DNA from: Myotis daubentonii
Taxonomy: Eukaryota; Chordata; Mammalia; Chiroptera; Vespertilionidae
Length of the DNA: 64,000 bases
Direction: 5' to 3'
Assembly: GCF_963259705.1 (NCBI RefSeq)
Contig: NC_081842.1
Span: forward strand, 36,607,796 to 36,671,795
Below the pieces are notes generated by a model. The model ran no database searches. It saw nothing but the letters and a program-made list of their open reading frames with translations, and was not told the DNA's origin. The translations under genes and the position numbers were made by a program. Below, one piece after another: positions 22,716 to 34,339 of this stretch. The stretch's first letter is position 1. The number at the start of each line of letters is the position of its first letter.

Positions 22716-24660
22716 GCCTAAAGAGAGGTGAGATCTGGGATCCAGGCTGGAGGGAGAAATGCACGCAGACGACTAGAGTCTCAGAAGGAGACTGCGCCCC
22801 ACTAAATCTGTGGCGCTTGAGGTCAGTGTAGCCCTTGAATGTGGAAGGGGGTACACAGGGCTGCTGGCATAGGGGGAATTCTAGATCTAAGCCCACGGCC
22901 ATGGGAGGCTGTGCCCAAAAAGGCAGCATGAAGTTCTATACAGGCCATGCAGTGCTGGGAGGAGAAAGAGGAGAGGCGGCATGGTTGCTTTGTCTTTATA
23001 ACTTCCTTGCTTTTACTTGCAAAACCAAGTGCATAGAATCTTTAAATTAAAAACACTCACTGAGACTGCAGGGGGAAATTGTTTTTGCGGAAACTGGGGA
23101 TCAGAATAAGGAGAGATGAGCAGGAAACCAGCTCTGGGTCAGTCTGTCCCTCCAACCCAATATTAAGTACGGCAGGGAAAGAAGAATCTAAACACTGGGT
23201 GAGGAGCCATTTGATCCTGGAAACTAATATAAAAACACCAACACCAAGGGGTTGAGTCAGAAATTGACTCTTGTGTAAGTACAACTGAAGGCAGGCAGAG
23301 AAACAAAGTGAGCAGAGAGATCCCGCCTGCTTGAAAACAGCAGCCCCATAGGTCATTGAAGCTCTGCTGAAGTGAACGACCTTCACTACTTCACTTTTTT
23401 ATTTTATATATTTGACTTAAGAAACTAAATTTTTTCTCACTTGATTTTACTTATTTTATTATTATATTTTATTATTAATTATTATTACTATTATTTTACT
23501 TTTTTGCTTTAGTTTATATTTTTATTTTATTTTATTTTTGGATTAGTGTTCTAGATTCTATTTTTATTTTTATTTTAGCATTATTTTACTCTATCTCAAT
23601 TTTTCCTTTATGCCTGCTTTAGTTTTTCTCTATCCTTTCTTTTTACTCCCTGTTAAAAATTGATCTTACTCATATATCTAATTTCCTCTCCCCTGTTCTA
23701 AGACCATGCACTCTTCTCTCTTCTCTTTCTTCACTAGCCAATTTTTTTTCTTTTTCATTTTCTCTTTTTTTCTTTTGTTTCTGTCTTCTTGTTGTTTGAT
23801 TGTTTGTTTTTCTGATTTATTTTTGCTTCTTTTTTTTCTCTCCTCACTTTTTCTCTTCTCCTACTAATAGCTTAATTAGTTTTAATCACCAACTCAGGCC
23901 TATTTAATCTCTATAAATTTTCTTTATATTATTTTTTTCCCTCTCTTTTTCATTTTGTTTTTTACTTTTCTTCTTATACACACATTCTCTTTCTATATCC
24001 TCTATATTAAATTCTGGCCATTTCCTTTCATTCAATTCCTTGACCTTACCTTCTGAAAATAAGCTCTGCCTCTTCAGATTCATCTGAGTGTTTCTTGTTT
24101 GGATGTTTGTTGTTTGCATTTTTTGTATTAGTTGTTGTTTGTTGTATGCATTCTTCTCTGGGTGTTTGTTGTTGCATTTTTGGGATTAGTTGTTGGTTTC
24201 TTAGAGTTTTCTCCCCATATACATATATTTTTCATCCTTCTTTTCTCTTCTCTTTCTTTTCTCTCTTACATTTTTTTTTTCCTTTTCTCATTATCATTTG
24301 TTCAGTCTTTTCTCTCCCTTAGTTCTCTTTTCACTGGGGGTCACCTTTATTTGGGGTTATTGGTATCATGAATTCATTTGTGTTTGGTGCCCTGTGTTAT
24401 TGTGCCTTGTCATGTTGTAATTTGTGCCTTTAAGTCAATGCAGTAGAAAGAGAGCTACATAACCAGACACCCTGAGAGGAGCAAACATAGGGAGACAAAG
24501 AAACAGCTCCCATATGAAAGAAAAGGAGGAATCTTTGGAAAAATAAGTAAATGAAATCGAGGCAAGCAATATGTCATGGTAAGAATTTAGAGCAAAGGTC
24601 ATAAGGAGGCTGAAAAGGATGGAAGACAAATTCAACAATTTGGGTAAGAACTAAGAGGAA

Positions 24661-25080
24661 ATGAACAATAACCAAGAAGAAATGAAGAATGACATTGCTG
24701 CAATAAAGAACACAATAAAATGCATCAACAGTAGACTAGAAGAAGCGGAGGACCACATCAGTGAGCTAGAGGACAAGGTAGAAACAAATACCCAAGCGGA
24801 ACAGCAACTGGAAAAAAACTTAAAAAATAGGAGGAGAGCCTAAGGGAACTTTGGAACAATATGAAATAAAACAACATCCACATAATAGGGGTGCCAGAAG
24901 GAGAGGAAACTGAGCAAGGATTAGAAAACCTGTTTGAAGAAATAATGACAGAAAACTTCCCTGATATTGGGAAGAAAAAACTCACAGAAGTCCAAGAGGC
25001 TCACAGTCCCAACAAGATAAACCCCAAAAGATCAACACCAACACAAATTGTAATTAAATTGGCAAACACTAGAAACAAAG
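24661..25080 (+). pseudogene. L1 ORF1 remnant, frameshifted
   Basis: 24661-24843 encodes a coiled-coil piece (SRLEEAEDHISELEDK). A shifted frame from 24891 continues with the RRM-like domain (PEGEETEQGLENLFEEIM) and the start of the C-terminal domain, then is cut by a Ves SINE at 25091. Function would be RNA binding in the L1 particle; the stop after NRRRA and the frameshift rule out an intact protein. Confidence 0.85.
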
Positions 25081-25090
25081 TAAAAATCTT

Positions 25091-25306
25091 GCCCTAACTG
25101 GTTTGACTCTGTGGATAGAGCGTCGGCCTGCAGACTCAAGGGTCCCAGGTTCAATTCCGGTCGGGGGCATGTACCTTGGTTGCTGGCACATCCCCAGTAG
25201 GGAGTGTGCAGGAGGCAGCTGATCGATGTTTCTCTCTCATCGATGTTTCTAACTCTATCCTTCTCCCTTCCTCTCTGCAAATAATCAATAAAATATATTT
25301 TTTTAA
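25091..25306 (+). mobile_element. Ves SINE with target duplication
   Basis: Canonical copy: 'gccctaactggtttgactct' head, B box 'ggttcaattccggtc', a 'gcaggaggcagctgatcgat' body and an AATAAA tail. Flanked by a 14-bp duplication, aaagtaaaaatctt (25077-25090) and aaagtaagaatctt (25307-25320), one mismatch. It inserted into L1 ORF1. Confidence 0.95.
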
Positions 25307-25330
25307 AAAGTAAGAATCTTAAAGGCTCCA

Positions 25331-26085
25331 TAGGAGTCTTTCAGAAGCTTTTAATTTTGATGTAGTCCTATTTGTTTATTTTCTCTTCAGTCTCCATTGC
25401 CCTGGGAGCTGTGTCAGTAAAGACATTGCTACAACATACGTCTGTTATTTTGCTGCCTATGGCGTCTTATAGAATTTTTATGGTTTCCCATCTTACATTT
25501 AAGTCCTTTAGCCATTTTGAGTTTGTTTTTGTGTATGGTGTAAGTTGGTGATCTAGTTTCATTTATTTGCATGTATCTGACCAAATTTCCCAGGACCATC
25601 TATTGAAGAGACTTTCTTGACTCCATTGTATGCTCTTGCCTCCTTTGTCAAATATTAATTGAGCATTATGGCTTGGGTCAATTTCTTGTCTCTCTGTTCT
25701 GTTCCATTGGTCTATATGTCTGTTCTTGTGCCAGTACCAGGCAGTTTTGAGAACTGTGGCTTGGTAATACAGCTTGATAGATGGTATTGTGATCCCTCTG
25801 ACTCTGTTCTTCTTTCTCAGGATTGCTATGGCTATCCGGGGTCCTTTTTCATTCCATATGAATTTTTGGAGAGTTTGTTCTAGATCTTTGAAATATGCCA
25901 TTGGTATTTTAATGGGGATTGCATTGAATCTGTAGATTGCTTTGGGTAGTATAGACATTTTAATGATTTTCATTCTACCAATCCATGAACATGGAATGTT
26001 CTTCCATTTGTTCATATCTTCCACTATCTCTTTTTTCAAAGTCCTGTAGTTTTCCAGTAGAGGTCTTTTACCTCCTTCAGAGACA
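25331..26085 (-). mobile_element. L1 ORF2 segment, antisense (inverted)
   Basis: Antisense ORF2 between sense L1 blocks. Read on the minus strand it runs from the region around 'actggaaaactacaggac' to 'aagcttctgaaagactcc'. It is joined at 26086 to a sense L1 3' end, the arrangement expected of twin-primed reverse transcription. Confidence 0.85.
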
Positions 26086-26117
26086 GTCAGAGAAAGATAA
26101 ATATCACATGATCTCAC
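25563..26117 (-). pseudogene. L1 ORF2 reading-frame remnant, 184 codons
   Basis: An unusually long surviving piece of L1 ORF2 (region C-terminal to reverse transcriptase, with motifs [13 protein letters not shown] and [11 protein letters not shown]). The first roughly 11 codons come from a sense 3' UTR piece across the inversion junction, so the start codon is not native. It has no endonuclease or reverse-transcriptase core and cannot support retrotransposition. Confidence 0.8.
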
Positions 26118-26372
26118 TCATTTATGGACTATAATGAACAACATAAACTGATGAACAAAAACAGATCCAGAGACAGAGAAGCATCAATCAAACCATCAAA
26201 CCTCAGAGGGAAGGTAGGGGAGGGTGGGGATAAAGGGGAGAGATCAACCAAAGGGCTTATATGCAAGCATATAGGCCTAACCAATGGACAGCGACAACAG
26301 GGGGGTGAGGGCATGAGTTGGAGGGGGGGGAATGGGGGTAATGTGGGGATAAGGACACATATGTAATAACCT

Positions 26373-26407
<35 letters not shown>

Positions 26408-26410
26408 AAA
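26086..26410 (+). mobile_element. L1 3' UTR, sense, ending in (ATCA)n
   Basis: Begins 'agtcagagaaagataaatat' and follows the L1 3' UTR of this genome (also seen at 43970-44313 and 59200-59503) to a tail of about eight ATCA units and AATAAATAAA at 26366-26410. With the preceding antisense segment it forms one inverted insertion. Confidence 0.8.
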
Positions 26411-27405
26411 AGCTTCTGCACAGCAAAAGAAACCATCAACAAAACAACAAGAAAGCCCACTGCATGGGAGACCATATTTGCCAATGCTATTTCACATAAG
26501 GGTTTAATCTCCAAAATTTACAGAGAAAGCATACAACTTAACAAAAGGAAGATAAACAATCCAATCAAAAAATGGGCAAAGGACCTAAATAGACACTTTT
26601 TTGAAAGAGGACATACTGATGGCTGAGAGACATATGAAAACATGCTCAAAGTCACTAATCTTCCAAGAGATACAAATAAAAACAGCAATAAGATACCATC
26701 TCACACCTGTCAGAATGGCTATCATCAAAAAATCAACAAATTACAAGTGCTGGCGAGGATATGGAGAAAAAGGAACCCTTGTGCACTGCTGGTGGGAATG
26801 CAGGCTAGTGCAGCCTCTGTGGAAGACAGTATGGAGTTTCCTCATAAAACTAAAAATGGAACTCCCATTTGACCCAGTAATCCCACTTCTATGACTATAT
26901 CCCAAGAAACTCAAAACACCAATCAGAAAGGATATATGCACCCCTATGTTCATAGTAGCACAATTCACCATAGCTAAGACTTGGGAACAACCTAAGTACC
27001 CAACAACAAATGAGTGGATTAAAAAAAGTCGGCACATCTACACAATGGAATACTATGTTGCTGTAAAAAAGAAGGATCTTTTACCATTTGCAATAGCATG
27101 GATGGAACTGGAGAGCATTATGCTAAGGAAAATAAGCCAGTCAGAGAAAGATATCACCTTACCTCACTCATATGTGGGATATAATGATCAACATAATATG
27201 AGTAACAAAAATAGATCCAGAGAAAAATGGCAGGGGAAGTGGGGGGAGGTTGTTAGAGAGCAACCAAAGGACTTGTGTACATGCATGTTAGCATAACTTG
27301 TGGACACAGACACTGGGGCAGTGCGGGCTTGCCCAGCCTGGGAATGGCTGGGGTGCAGGGGGTCAATCAGGGGAAAAGGAGACATGAAAACTTTAGATAA
27401 TACAT
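26411..27405 (+). mobile_element. L1 LINE 3' end, sense, 5'-truncated
   Basis: ORF2 C-terminal region from 'agcttctgcacagcaaaaga' through 'gtgcactgctggtgggaatg' and 'acacaatggaatactatgtt', then the GC-rich 3' UTR and an A-rich end. Frames at 26601-26894 and 26946-27296 are ORF2 C-terminal remnants separated by a stop. Confidence 0.88.
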
Positions 27406-27724
27406 AAAAAAAATATGATCAAAACTATAAAAAGGTCTATTTTAAGATCTTCATGTAGAAAGAAAAAACTGTCCATTTAAGCTAAAACATCTCTTCATTC
27501 TTGTTATGACATTTTTCAGCACCTAGGCAAATGTTATACAACTGAAAAGTGATTTCTCTGGAAATCTCATCTTTTATAAATTTACTTAAGAAGATGTTAT
27601 GACAATTTTCAGTTGGATATAATCAAAAGGAGAAAAATGGTATAGCTATTATGACTCAGCAGTCCTTTTGGTGTGTGAAGGTCTTGACATTTATTTTCTT
27701 AGAAAGGTATTCACTTTCTTGTTA

Positions 27725-28439
27725 TCTACACTAATAAAGGACAAACATGCAAATTGACCATACCTTTGCTACACCTTAAGTCACGCCCACCAGCCAATCA
27801 GAGCGACTATATGCAAATTAACCCATCCAAGATGGCTGCTGGCTCCATGGAGCTGGAGCAAGCAGGAGGCTTGTTTGCCGCAATGATGGAGGAAGCCAAT
27901 CTTCCCAGCTGCCGCGTCATGCTCTGAGCTCCACTCAAAGCAACAAAGTTTCAATTATAGAAGGTAAATAAACCCCAGATACCTGCTTTCAGCTGGCCGT
28001 GGCCAGGAGCTAGAGCGAGCAGGAGGCTTCCCTCCCACCTGCCCTGGCCAGCTCTGACCTCCTCTCAAGGCTACAAAGTTTCATTATAGAAGGTAAATAA
28101 ATCCCAGAATAAAAAAAAAAAGGAGAGGCTGGGAGCCACTGTCGGAGGGGTTGGCCAGCCTGGAAATGACCCTCAGCTCCTCACCCAGGCTTTCCAGGCA
28201 CCCCAGTGGGGACCCCACCCTGAAGGGGGTGTGACCAGCCTGCAAACAGCCATCAGTCCCTCACCCAGGCTGGCCAGGCACCCCAGTGGGAACCCCACCA
28301 TGAAGGGGGTGTGACCAGCCTGCAAACACCCATCTGCCCCTAACGCAGGCTTGCCAGGCACCCCAGCGGGACCCCCACCCTGATCCGGGACACCATTCAG
28401 GGCAAACCAGCCAGCCCCCACCTGTGCACCAGGCCTCTA
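27725..28439 (+). mobile_element. Composite Helitron, first half, promoter-like segment
   Basis: Starts TCTACACTAATAAAGGAC after A. The first 115 bp hold GCCAATCAG (27792), the octamer ATGCAAAT (27811) and AAGATGGC (27829), a CCAAT/POU/YY1-like cluster also present in the copy at 45916. Three 80-bp repeats follow (28181, 28261, 28341). The half ends in 'cctgtgcaccaggcctcta', lacking the G of CTAG, and runs directly into a second Helitron 5' end. Confidence 0.82.
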
Positions 28440-28905
28440 TCCTATATAATAAGAGGGTAATATGCAAACTGACCCTAACAGCAGGATGACTGGAAATGAC
28501 TGGTCACTATGACACACACTGACCTCCAGGAGGCAGACGCTCAATGCAGGAGCTGCCCCCTGGTGGTCAGTGTGCTCCCACAGGGGGAGCTCTGCTCAGC
28601 CACAAGCCAGGCTGATGGCTGCCAGCACAGAGGTGGTGGTGGGAGCCTTTCCTGCCTATTCAGCAGCACTAAGGATGTCTGACTGCAGCTTAGGCCTGTT
28701 CCCAACTGGCCTGTGGACATCCCCCAAGGGCTGTCAGGCTGCCAGAGGGATGTCTGACTGCCAGCTTGGGCCCAATGCCCCAGGGAGTGGGCCTAAGCCA
28801 GCAGGTGGACATCCTCTGAGGGGTCCCAGACTGCAAGAGGGCATAGGCCATGCTGAGGGTCCCCCCCTCAAGTGCACAAATTTTTTTTGTGCACTGGGCC
28901 TCTAG
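28440..28905 (+). mobile_element. Composite Helitron, second half
   Basis: Starts TCCTATATAATAAGAGGG and ends with palindrome 'gtgcacaaattttttttgt' and GGCCTCTAG before T. It is the common family with the 'tgacctccaggaggcag' and 'cccctggtggtcagtg' inverted pair. Together with 27725-28439 it repeats the layout found at 45916-47708. Confidence 0.88.
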
Positions 28906-28918
28906 TATATTTATAATA

Positions 28919-29083
28919 CAGTGGGGCCTTGACTTACTTATGTCCCGACTAACAAGTTTTTTGAGATACCAGCTGTCTCTTGGCCGATTTTTTGCATTGA
29001 GTTGATAGGGTAATTTGAGTTAACGAGCTCCTTAATGAGCTCGATCTTGGAACAAATTAAACTCGTAAGTCAAGGCCCCACTG
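28919..29083. mobile_element. Tigger/pogo-like MITE, 165 bp
   Basis: Inverted ends CAGTGGGGCCTTGACTTAC, flanked by TA on both sides. The interior has 'gataccagctgtctctt' and 'gagttaacgagct'. A near-identical copy is at 49663-49828. Non-coding Tc1/mariner-superfamily element. Confidence 0.88.
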
Positions 29084-31124
29084 TACCAAAGAAGAAGGTG
29101 CAACATATAACCTTCAAAATATTTTATATTACTGGAAAATGCATGGGTAATCTACTGGGGGGGGGGCGGTACTATAGACAGGATGGAACCCAAAATCACA
29201 GAATAAGATTGTGGCCCTGAGATAGAAGCTCCATCTGGAAACTTAAAGTGATCACAGCATTAATATGTATAAAATTATCTGCTGTTTCTTCTCATGTTTC
29301 TTTTCCTTTTTCCTCTCTCATCTATCCCTAAATACATATACTTTTTAAACTCTCCAAAATGATATGTTTGAAGTACATACTAGTGTTGCTATTATTTCCT
29401 AACTTCCAGAGAAAGAATAAGAGCATTGTGAAGGTGGACAAGGGGTATTGAAAGGATACTTTAGGTTTAGAGATCAAACATTATTATTATGCATCAACTT
29501 TTATAAGAAGAAAGTGTTAATGTGCTCATTTTATGATACCTGAGAATTAAAATATAGATAAAATAAAACAAATATCAAGTTAAACTAACTAATCAGAAAT
29601 GTTAGGAGTAAGTGACCGAGTAATGAAGAAACAGAAAGAGTTTTAGCCTCCAGATTTCAGCCTGCACCTCCTATTCCCTTACCCTCTTCTCCAGTTATTC
29701 ATTTCACAGACACTAATTTACCTACAATGTACCTGGTACCATACAATTATTGATTCTTTGATGACTCTCAACTATTGGGGAAGACAAGCAGTCACATTAT
29801 GCTATGAGCTTCTTGGTGATCTGCACTCTGGAGGGCTGCATGTTGTAACACCTTATTTTTACCCTTTGAGTAGAGGAAATAGTGTAGGAAAAAACATCTT
29901 GGAGGAAGGACTAAGTAAAATACAGAAAGATTTAAACAATAAGCTCCTTCATTTGAATGTACGAAATGTTGACCTGAGCCAGAACATCTTGTTGAATAGA
30001 ATATAAGCCTTGAAATATTTCTGGGTTCCTTGAAATTGAAGATGACCAAGACAGAAACTGATTTCTGTTCAGTGAACATAGTTTCCTTCAAATGACATCC
30101 CTGAAATTTCCAGAAGAAACCATGAAACTCAGGAATTTAAACAAAGACTCTCATAGTCTGCGTGTGTCCACAGAAATTTTCACCAACTGTCAGTGGCTTG
30201 ATGATATTTCACATGAACATCAAAACAAATGAATGACAGTAATGCCCTGAAAATGACAAATCAGTGTGCTCCATATAGTACATTTGCTGATATTTATAGA
30301 ATATATATATATATATATCTCCAGTGTGGGCATTTTCATAGAATTGCTTTCTCAATAAAATTTAGCAATTTAAGTTGAATGTCCATTTCTTGATTTCCCA
30401 GCTGGCTCAAATACTGGCATTGAAAAGGTCTCTCTAAGGGTAAAGTCTAGTCTGACCCCTATTCAGTCATAACCAAAGCAAAGAAAATATTTGGAAATTA
30501 ATTTGGAACAGCAGCTGAGATCAAGAATCAGTGTGCCATGGGTATAAGGATTTGCCCGCTAAATTGCAATATATAAAACTTGGCTTATGGTTCTGTTTCC
30601 AGTTTGATATTTTGTCAGAATCTGCCAAAATTAAATGGTTTCCCTCTTTTGGTTCTTCATAACTTGATTGTTTTAATTGGTGCCAGATGATAATTTTTTG
30701 TATGTTAGGCCAGATATAATTTTAAGTAAACAGGAGGTAGAGACTGGTCAAATAATTTCCCTATCAAATTTTTCAAATCAAATGTAATGTCAGTATATTA
30801 TCTGAACCATTTCTCCTGTCTTTAAGTAAAAACAAATATGAACTTAGATAAAGACATTACCAAAAAGACTAATGCAACAAGGAAAATGCTCAAATCATAA
30901 ATCTACCAGTGTCTAAAATGCCTTATAAGGCCAAAAAGGTAGTTTTTCTCTAAATTAATGTTTTTCAAAGTATAGTAGAAGCTCTAAACAAGGATACTGA
31001 CTTTAATACATGAAGATACAAGACATTTCCAATGCTACAAGAATTCTTGTTATAATACACTCCAATTTCTCTCCAATATTTTTTTGTATATTTAACCCAG
31101 GCAACTACTAATATCTTTCCATCT
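29084..31124. other. Mostly unassigned DNA
   Basis: About 2 kb with no recognised gene. 29690-29800 faintly resembles old interspersed repeats but was not assigned. A short (AT)n tract is at 30300-30320. Confidence 0.35.
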
Positions 31125-31142
31125 CTAGAATTTTGACATTTT

Positions 31143-31360
31143 TATTTTTTTAAATATATTTTATTGATTTTTTACAGAGAGGAAGGGAGAGAGATAGAGT
31201 CAGAAACATCAATGAGAGAGAAACATTGATCAGCTGCCTCCTGCACACTCCCCACTGGGGATGTGCCCGCAACCAAGGTACATGACCTTGACCGGAATCA
31301 AACCTGGGACCCTTGAGTCCACAGGCCGATGCTCTATCCACTGAGCCAAACCGGTTAGGG
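31143..31360 (-). mobile_element. Ves SINE, minus strand, with 18-bp duplication
   Basis: Reverse copy with all landmarks (the reverse of ggctcagtggatagagca near 31330-31350, 'gcagctgcctcctgcacac' body). Flanked by exact duplications 'ctagaattttgacatttt' at 31125-31142 and 31361-31378. Confidence 0.96.
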
Positions 31361-32414
31361 CTAGAATTTTGACATTTTAAGAATATCGCATAATGGAAGC
31401 ACAAAGTGTCCACGTTTTTGAGATACGTTTTTGTTTTTTTTTTCCCCACTGGGCAAAATTTCCTGAGAATTAATTTGGGTTGTTGCATGCATTGATAGTT
31501 TTGTTTTTTAAAAAATTTTGTTTTATTGCTTAAAGTATTACAAATAGTATTACATATGTCTCCTTTTTTCCCCCCTCCTTGACCTTTCCCCAGCCTCCCC
31601 TACCCCCCAGTGTCTTGTGTCCATTGGTTATGCTTATATGCATGCATACAAGTCCTTCGGTTGATCTCTTACCTCCCCCCCTCAACCCTTCCCGGGCTTC
31701 CCGCTGTAGTTTGACAGTCTGTTCAATGTTGCTCTGCCTCTGTATCTATTTTTGTTCATCAGTTTATAATGGTCTTTATTATCCATAAATGAGTGAGATC
31801 ATGTGGTATTTTTCTTTCATTGACTGGCTTATTTCACTTAGCATAATGCTTCTTTTTATTGCTGAATAGTATTTCAGCCTGTGAATGTATGTTCATTTTT
31901 ATTGTTTAGTAGTATTTCATCTTAGAAATGTACCACTGTTTCAAAATTCTTGGATTAAAGGGCATTTGGGTTGTTTTTAGTTTCTGGCTGATGTGAATAA
32001 AGGTCCTACAAAATTTGTGATAAGCTTTTTGTATAAACATAATTCTTTATTTCTCTAAAATACATGACAGAAGTGCATTACTGGTTTTTATTGTAGTTAC
32101 GTATTTAGTTTATTAAGAAAGTGAAAATAGTTTTCCACAATGGCCATACCATTTTACATTTCAAATGTGTGAGTTATTGAGTTGCTCTGCATCCATGTCA
32201 GCATTTGGTTTTGTCTATAATTTGTATTTTAGCCATCTTATAAGTGTGTAGTAAAATATCATTGGAGTTTTAAGTAGCATTTTTCAAATGGCTTATGATG
32301 TTGAATATCTTTTAATGGGGGTATTTACAATCTGTATATATTCTTTAGTAAAAAGTTTCTATGTTGTTCATGTTATAATTGGATTATTTGTTTTTTGCTA
32401 TTGACTTTGTATAT

Positions 32415-32940
32415 TGTATTAGTTTGCTAAAGCTATCATAGTAAGGTACCACAGACTGGGTGGCTTAAACAACAAAAATTATTCTCTCACATTTCTGGAG
32501 GTTTAACGTAACTACAGAAGAAAGGTGTTGTGTTGGTTTCTTATGAGGTTACTCTCCTTGGCTTGTACATGGCCATCTTCCCCCTGTGTGCTCATGGTCT
32601 TCCCTCTGTGTGTGTCTGTGTCCTTATTTCCTCTTTGTGTAAGGACACTGGTCAGATTGGAATAGGGCCCATTCTAATGACTTCATTTTTACTTAATTAC
32701 CTCTGTAATTTTGCCATCTCAAAGACCTTGAGGAGAAGAGAATGCTCTATTAAAGGGACTAAAAGATGGTGGTCTGCTTGGCTGGAAAAGATAAGAGAAG
32801 CCCTATAGGAGGCCAGCAAATAGATCTCCTCATGACAGGCCTAGTCGGCTTTATTAGGCAATTTGAACTTCATCCTCTGAGCAATGAAAGTAGAATGATG
32901 CTGTGATCCCTCCATCTCCAAATTTAGTCACATTTATTAA
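32415..32940 (-). mobile_element. MLT1-type LTR (ERVL-MaLR), minus strand
   Basis: Starts TGTATTAGTTTGCTAAAGC, followed by 'accacagactgggtggctta', 'ttctcacatttctggaggtt' and 'cattctaatgacttcatttt', the antisense order of MLT1. About 190 bp of unrelated sequence (about 32722-32910) splits it before 'ctccatctccaaatttagtc'. No internal retroviral genes. Confidence 0.85.
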
Positions 32941-33802
32941 TCAAGATGAGGAAGTCCATTTCTATATTTAATGGAATAATTTTTATCATGAATGTATATT
33001 GATTTTTACAAATGTTTTCCTGTAGAAATTTATGTGATTATATGCTTTTTTTTTTATTCTTTAGCTGGTTAACAAAGTGGATTACATGATAATTTTTTTA
33101 ATACTAAACCATCCTTTCATCTTTGGCATAAATCCCACGTGGTCATGGCATAAAATTTGTTTTTATATTGTTGAATTCTACTTGCTAATATTTTGTTAAA
33201 GACTGTTGCATCTATTTTATGAGGAATATTGACTGAAGGTATTGCTTTCTTGTGTTGTCATTGTATGCTTTTGCTATCAGAGAAATACTAGCTTCATAAA
33301 ATGAATTAAAAATAGTTCCCACCTTTTCTATTTTCTAGAAGACAGTGTGTAGAATGGGTGTTAATTCTTTTAAAGCATGATAGATTTCCTAAGTGAAACC
33401 ATCTGAATATTAAGAATTTGTTTTTTTTTATTTTTATATTATAAAGTTAATTTCCTAAATAGTTATAGAGCTATTCAAATTATCTATATCAGATAAATTG
33501 TAGTAGTTTTTGTTTTGTTTTTTGAAGTCTATTTCAACTAACTTGTCAAATATATGGTATTGAATCCTTCATAGATTTTTTTTTTATTAATTGTTTGTTG
33601 TCTTCAGGGTTGGTAGTATTTCTCTCTTTTTAAACTTCTGCTATTATTTCTTTCAGAGTACCAACTCTGTCTTATTTTGCTTTTCTCTATTTTGTTTTTA
33701 TTTTTGTTTTATTTTATTTTAGAAATATATATATTTCTAGCTTCTAACTTTTAAACTGACTATATTGTTATAGAAGGGATTTTTAAAAATCCTCACCCAA
33801 GG

Positions 33803-34030
33803 TTTTGTTTTGTTTTTTGTTTTGTTTTTTTTTTTCATTGATTTTAGAGAGAGAAGAAAAGAGAAAGAGAAAAAGATCACATTGATGTGAGAGAGGAACA
33901 TCTATCAGTTGCCTCCTATACACGCCCCAACCGGGCATCAAACCCACAACCTAGGTATGTCCTAACTGGGAATTGAATCACAATCTTTGGTGTACAGGCA
34001 ATGCTCCAAACAACGAAGCCTCCTGGCCAT
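33803..34030 (-). mobile_element. Ves-like SINE, minus strand, diverged
   Basis: T-rich left end, 'gattttagagagagaag', 'cagttgcctcctatacacg' and a degraded tRNA-like head ending 'cctcctggccatgg'. More diverged than the other copies, so an older subfamily. Confidence 0.75.
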
Positions 34031-34339
34031 GGATGAAGTGATTATCTTGTAGACAGTATGTAATTGGTTCAAGTCTGCCAAGTTACTTTTTATTATCTGA
34101 GTGTTCACTATGTTTTTGTTTTCTTTTTCCTAACCGCCCATTGTTTATTTGAACATATTTTTAAAATTTTATTTTGATGTATCTTGAGTGTTTTGGAGTA
34201 CATCTTTTTGTATACCGTGTTTAGTAGTTACTCTGAGTATTACACTATATATACATAATCTAAAGTCATTATTATTTTACTAGTTAGACCTAACATACAA
34301 ATCTTATTTCCCTTCACATCTACTTATTCTCATCTATTT

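Larger units (their letters stand above)
22332..25330 (+). mobile_element. L1 LINE, sense: 5' UTR and ORF1
   Basis: The 5' end is recognised from 'gggggagacaaggtggcagc' at 22333. A 5' UTR of about 2.1 kb follows, with an unusual pyrimidine- and T-rich half (23390-24350). ORF1 occupies roughly 24570-25330. A palindromic hAT (22494-22715) sits in the 5' UTR and a Ves SINE (25091-25306) in ORF1. The ORF2 that should follow is replaced by an antisense L1 segment. Confidence 0.78.

Noticed and set aside
24095..24371. Hydrophobic, membrane-like frames
   Set aside because: Produced by the T-rich half of an L1 5' UTR.
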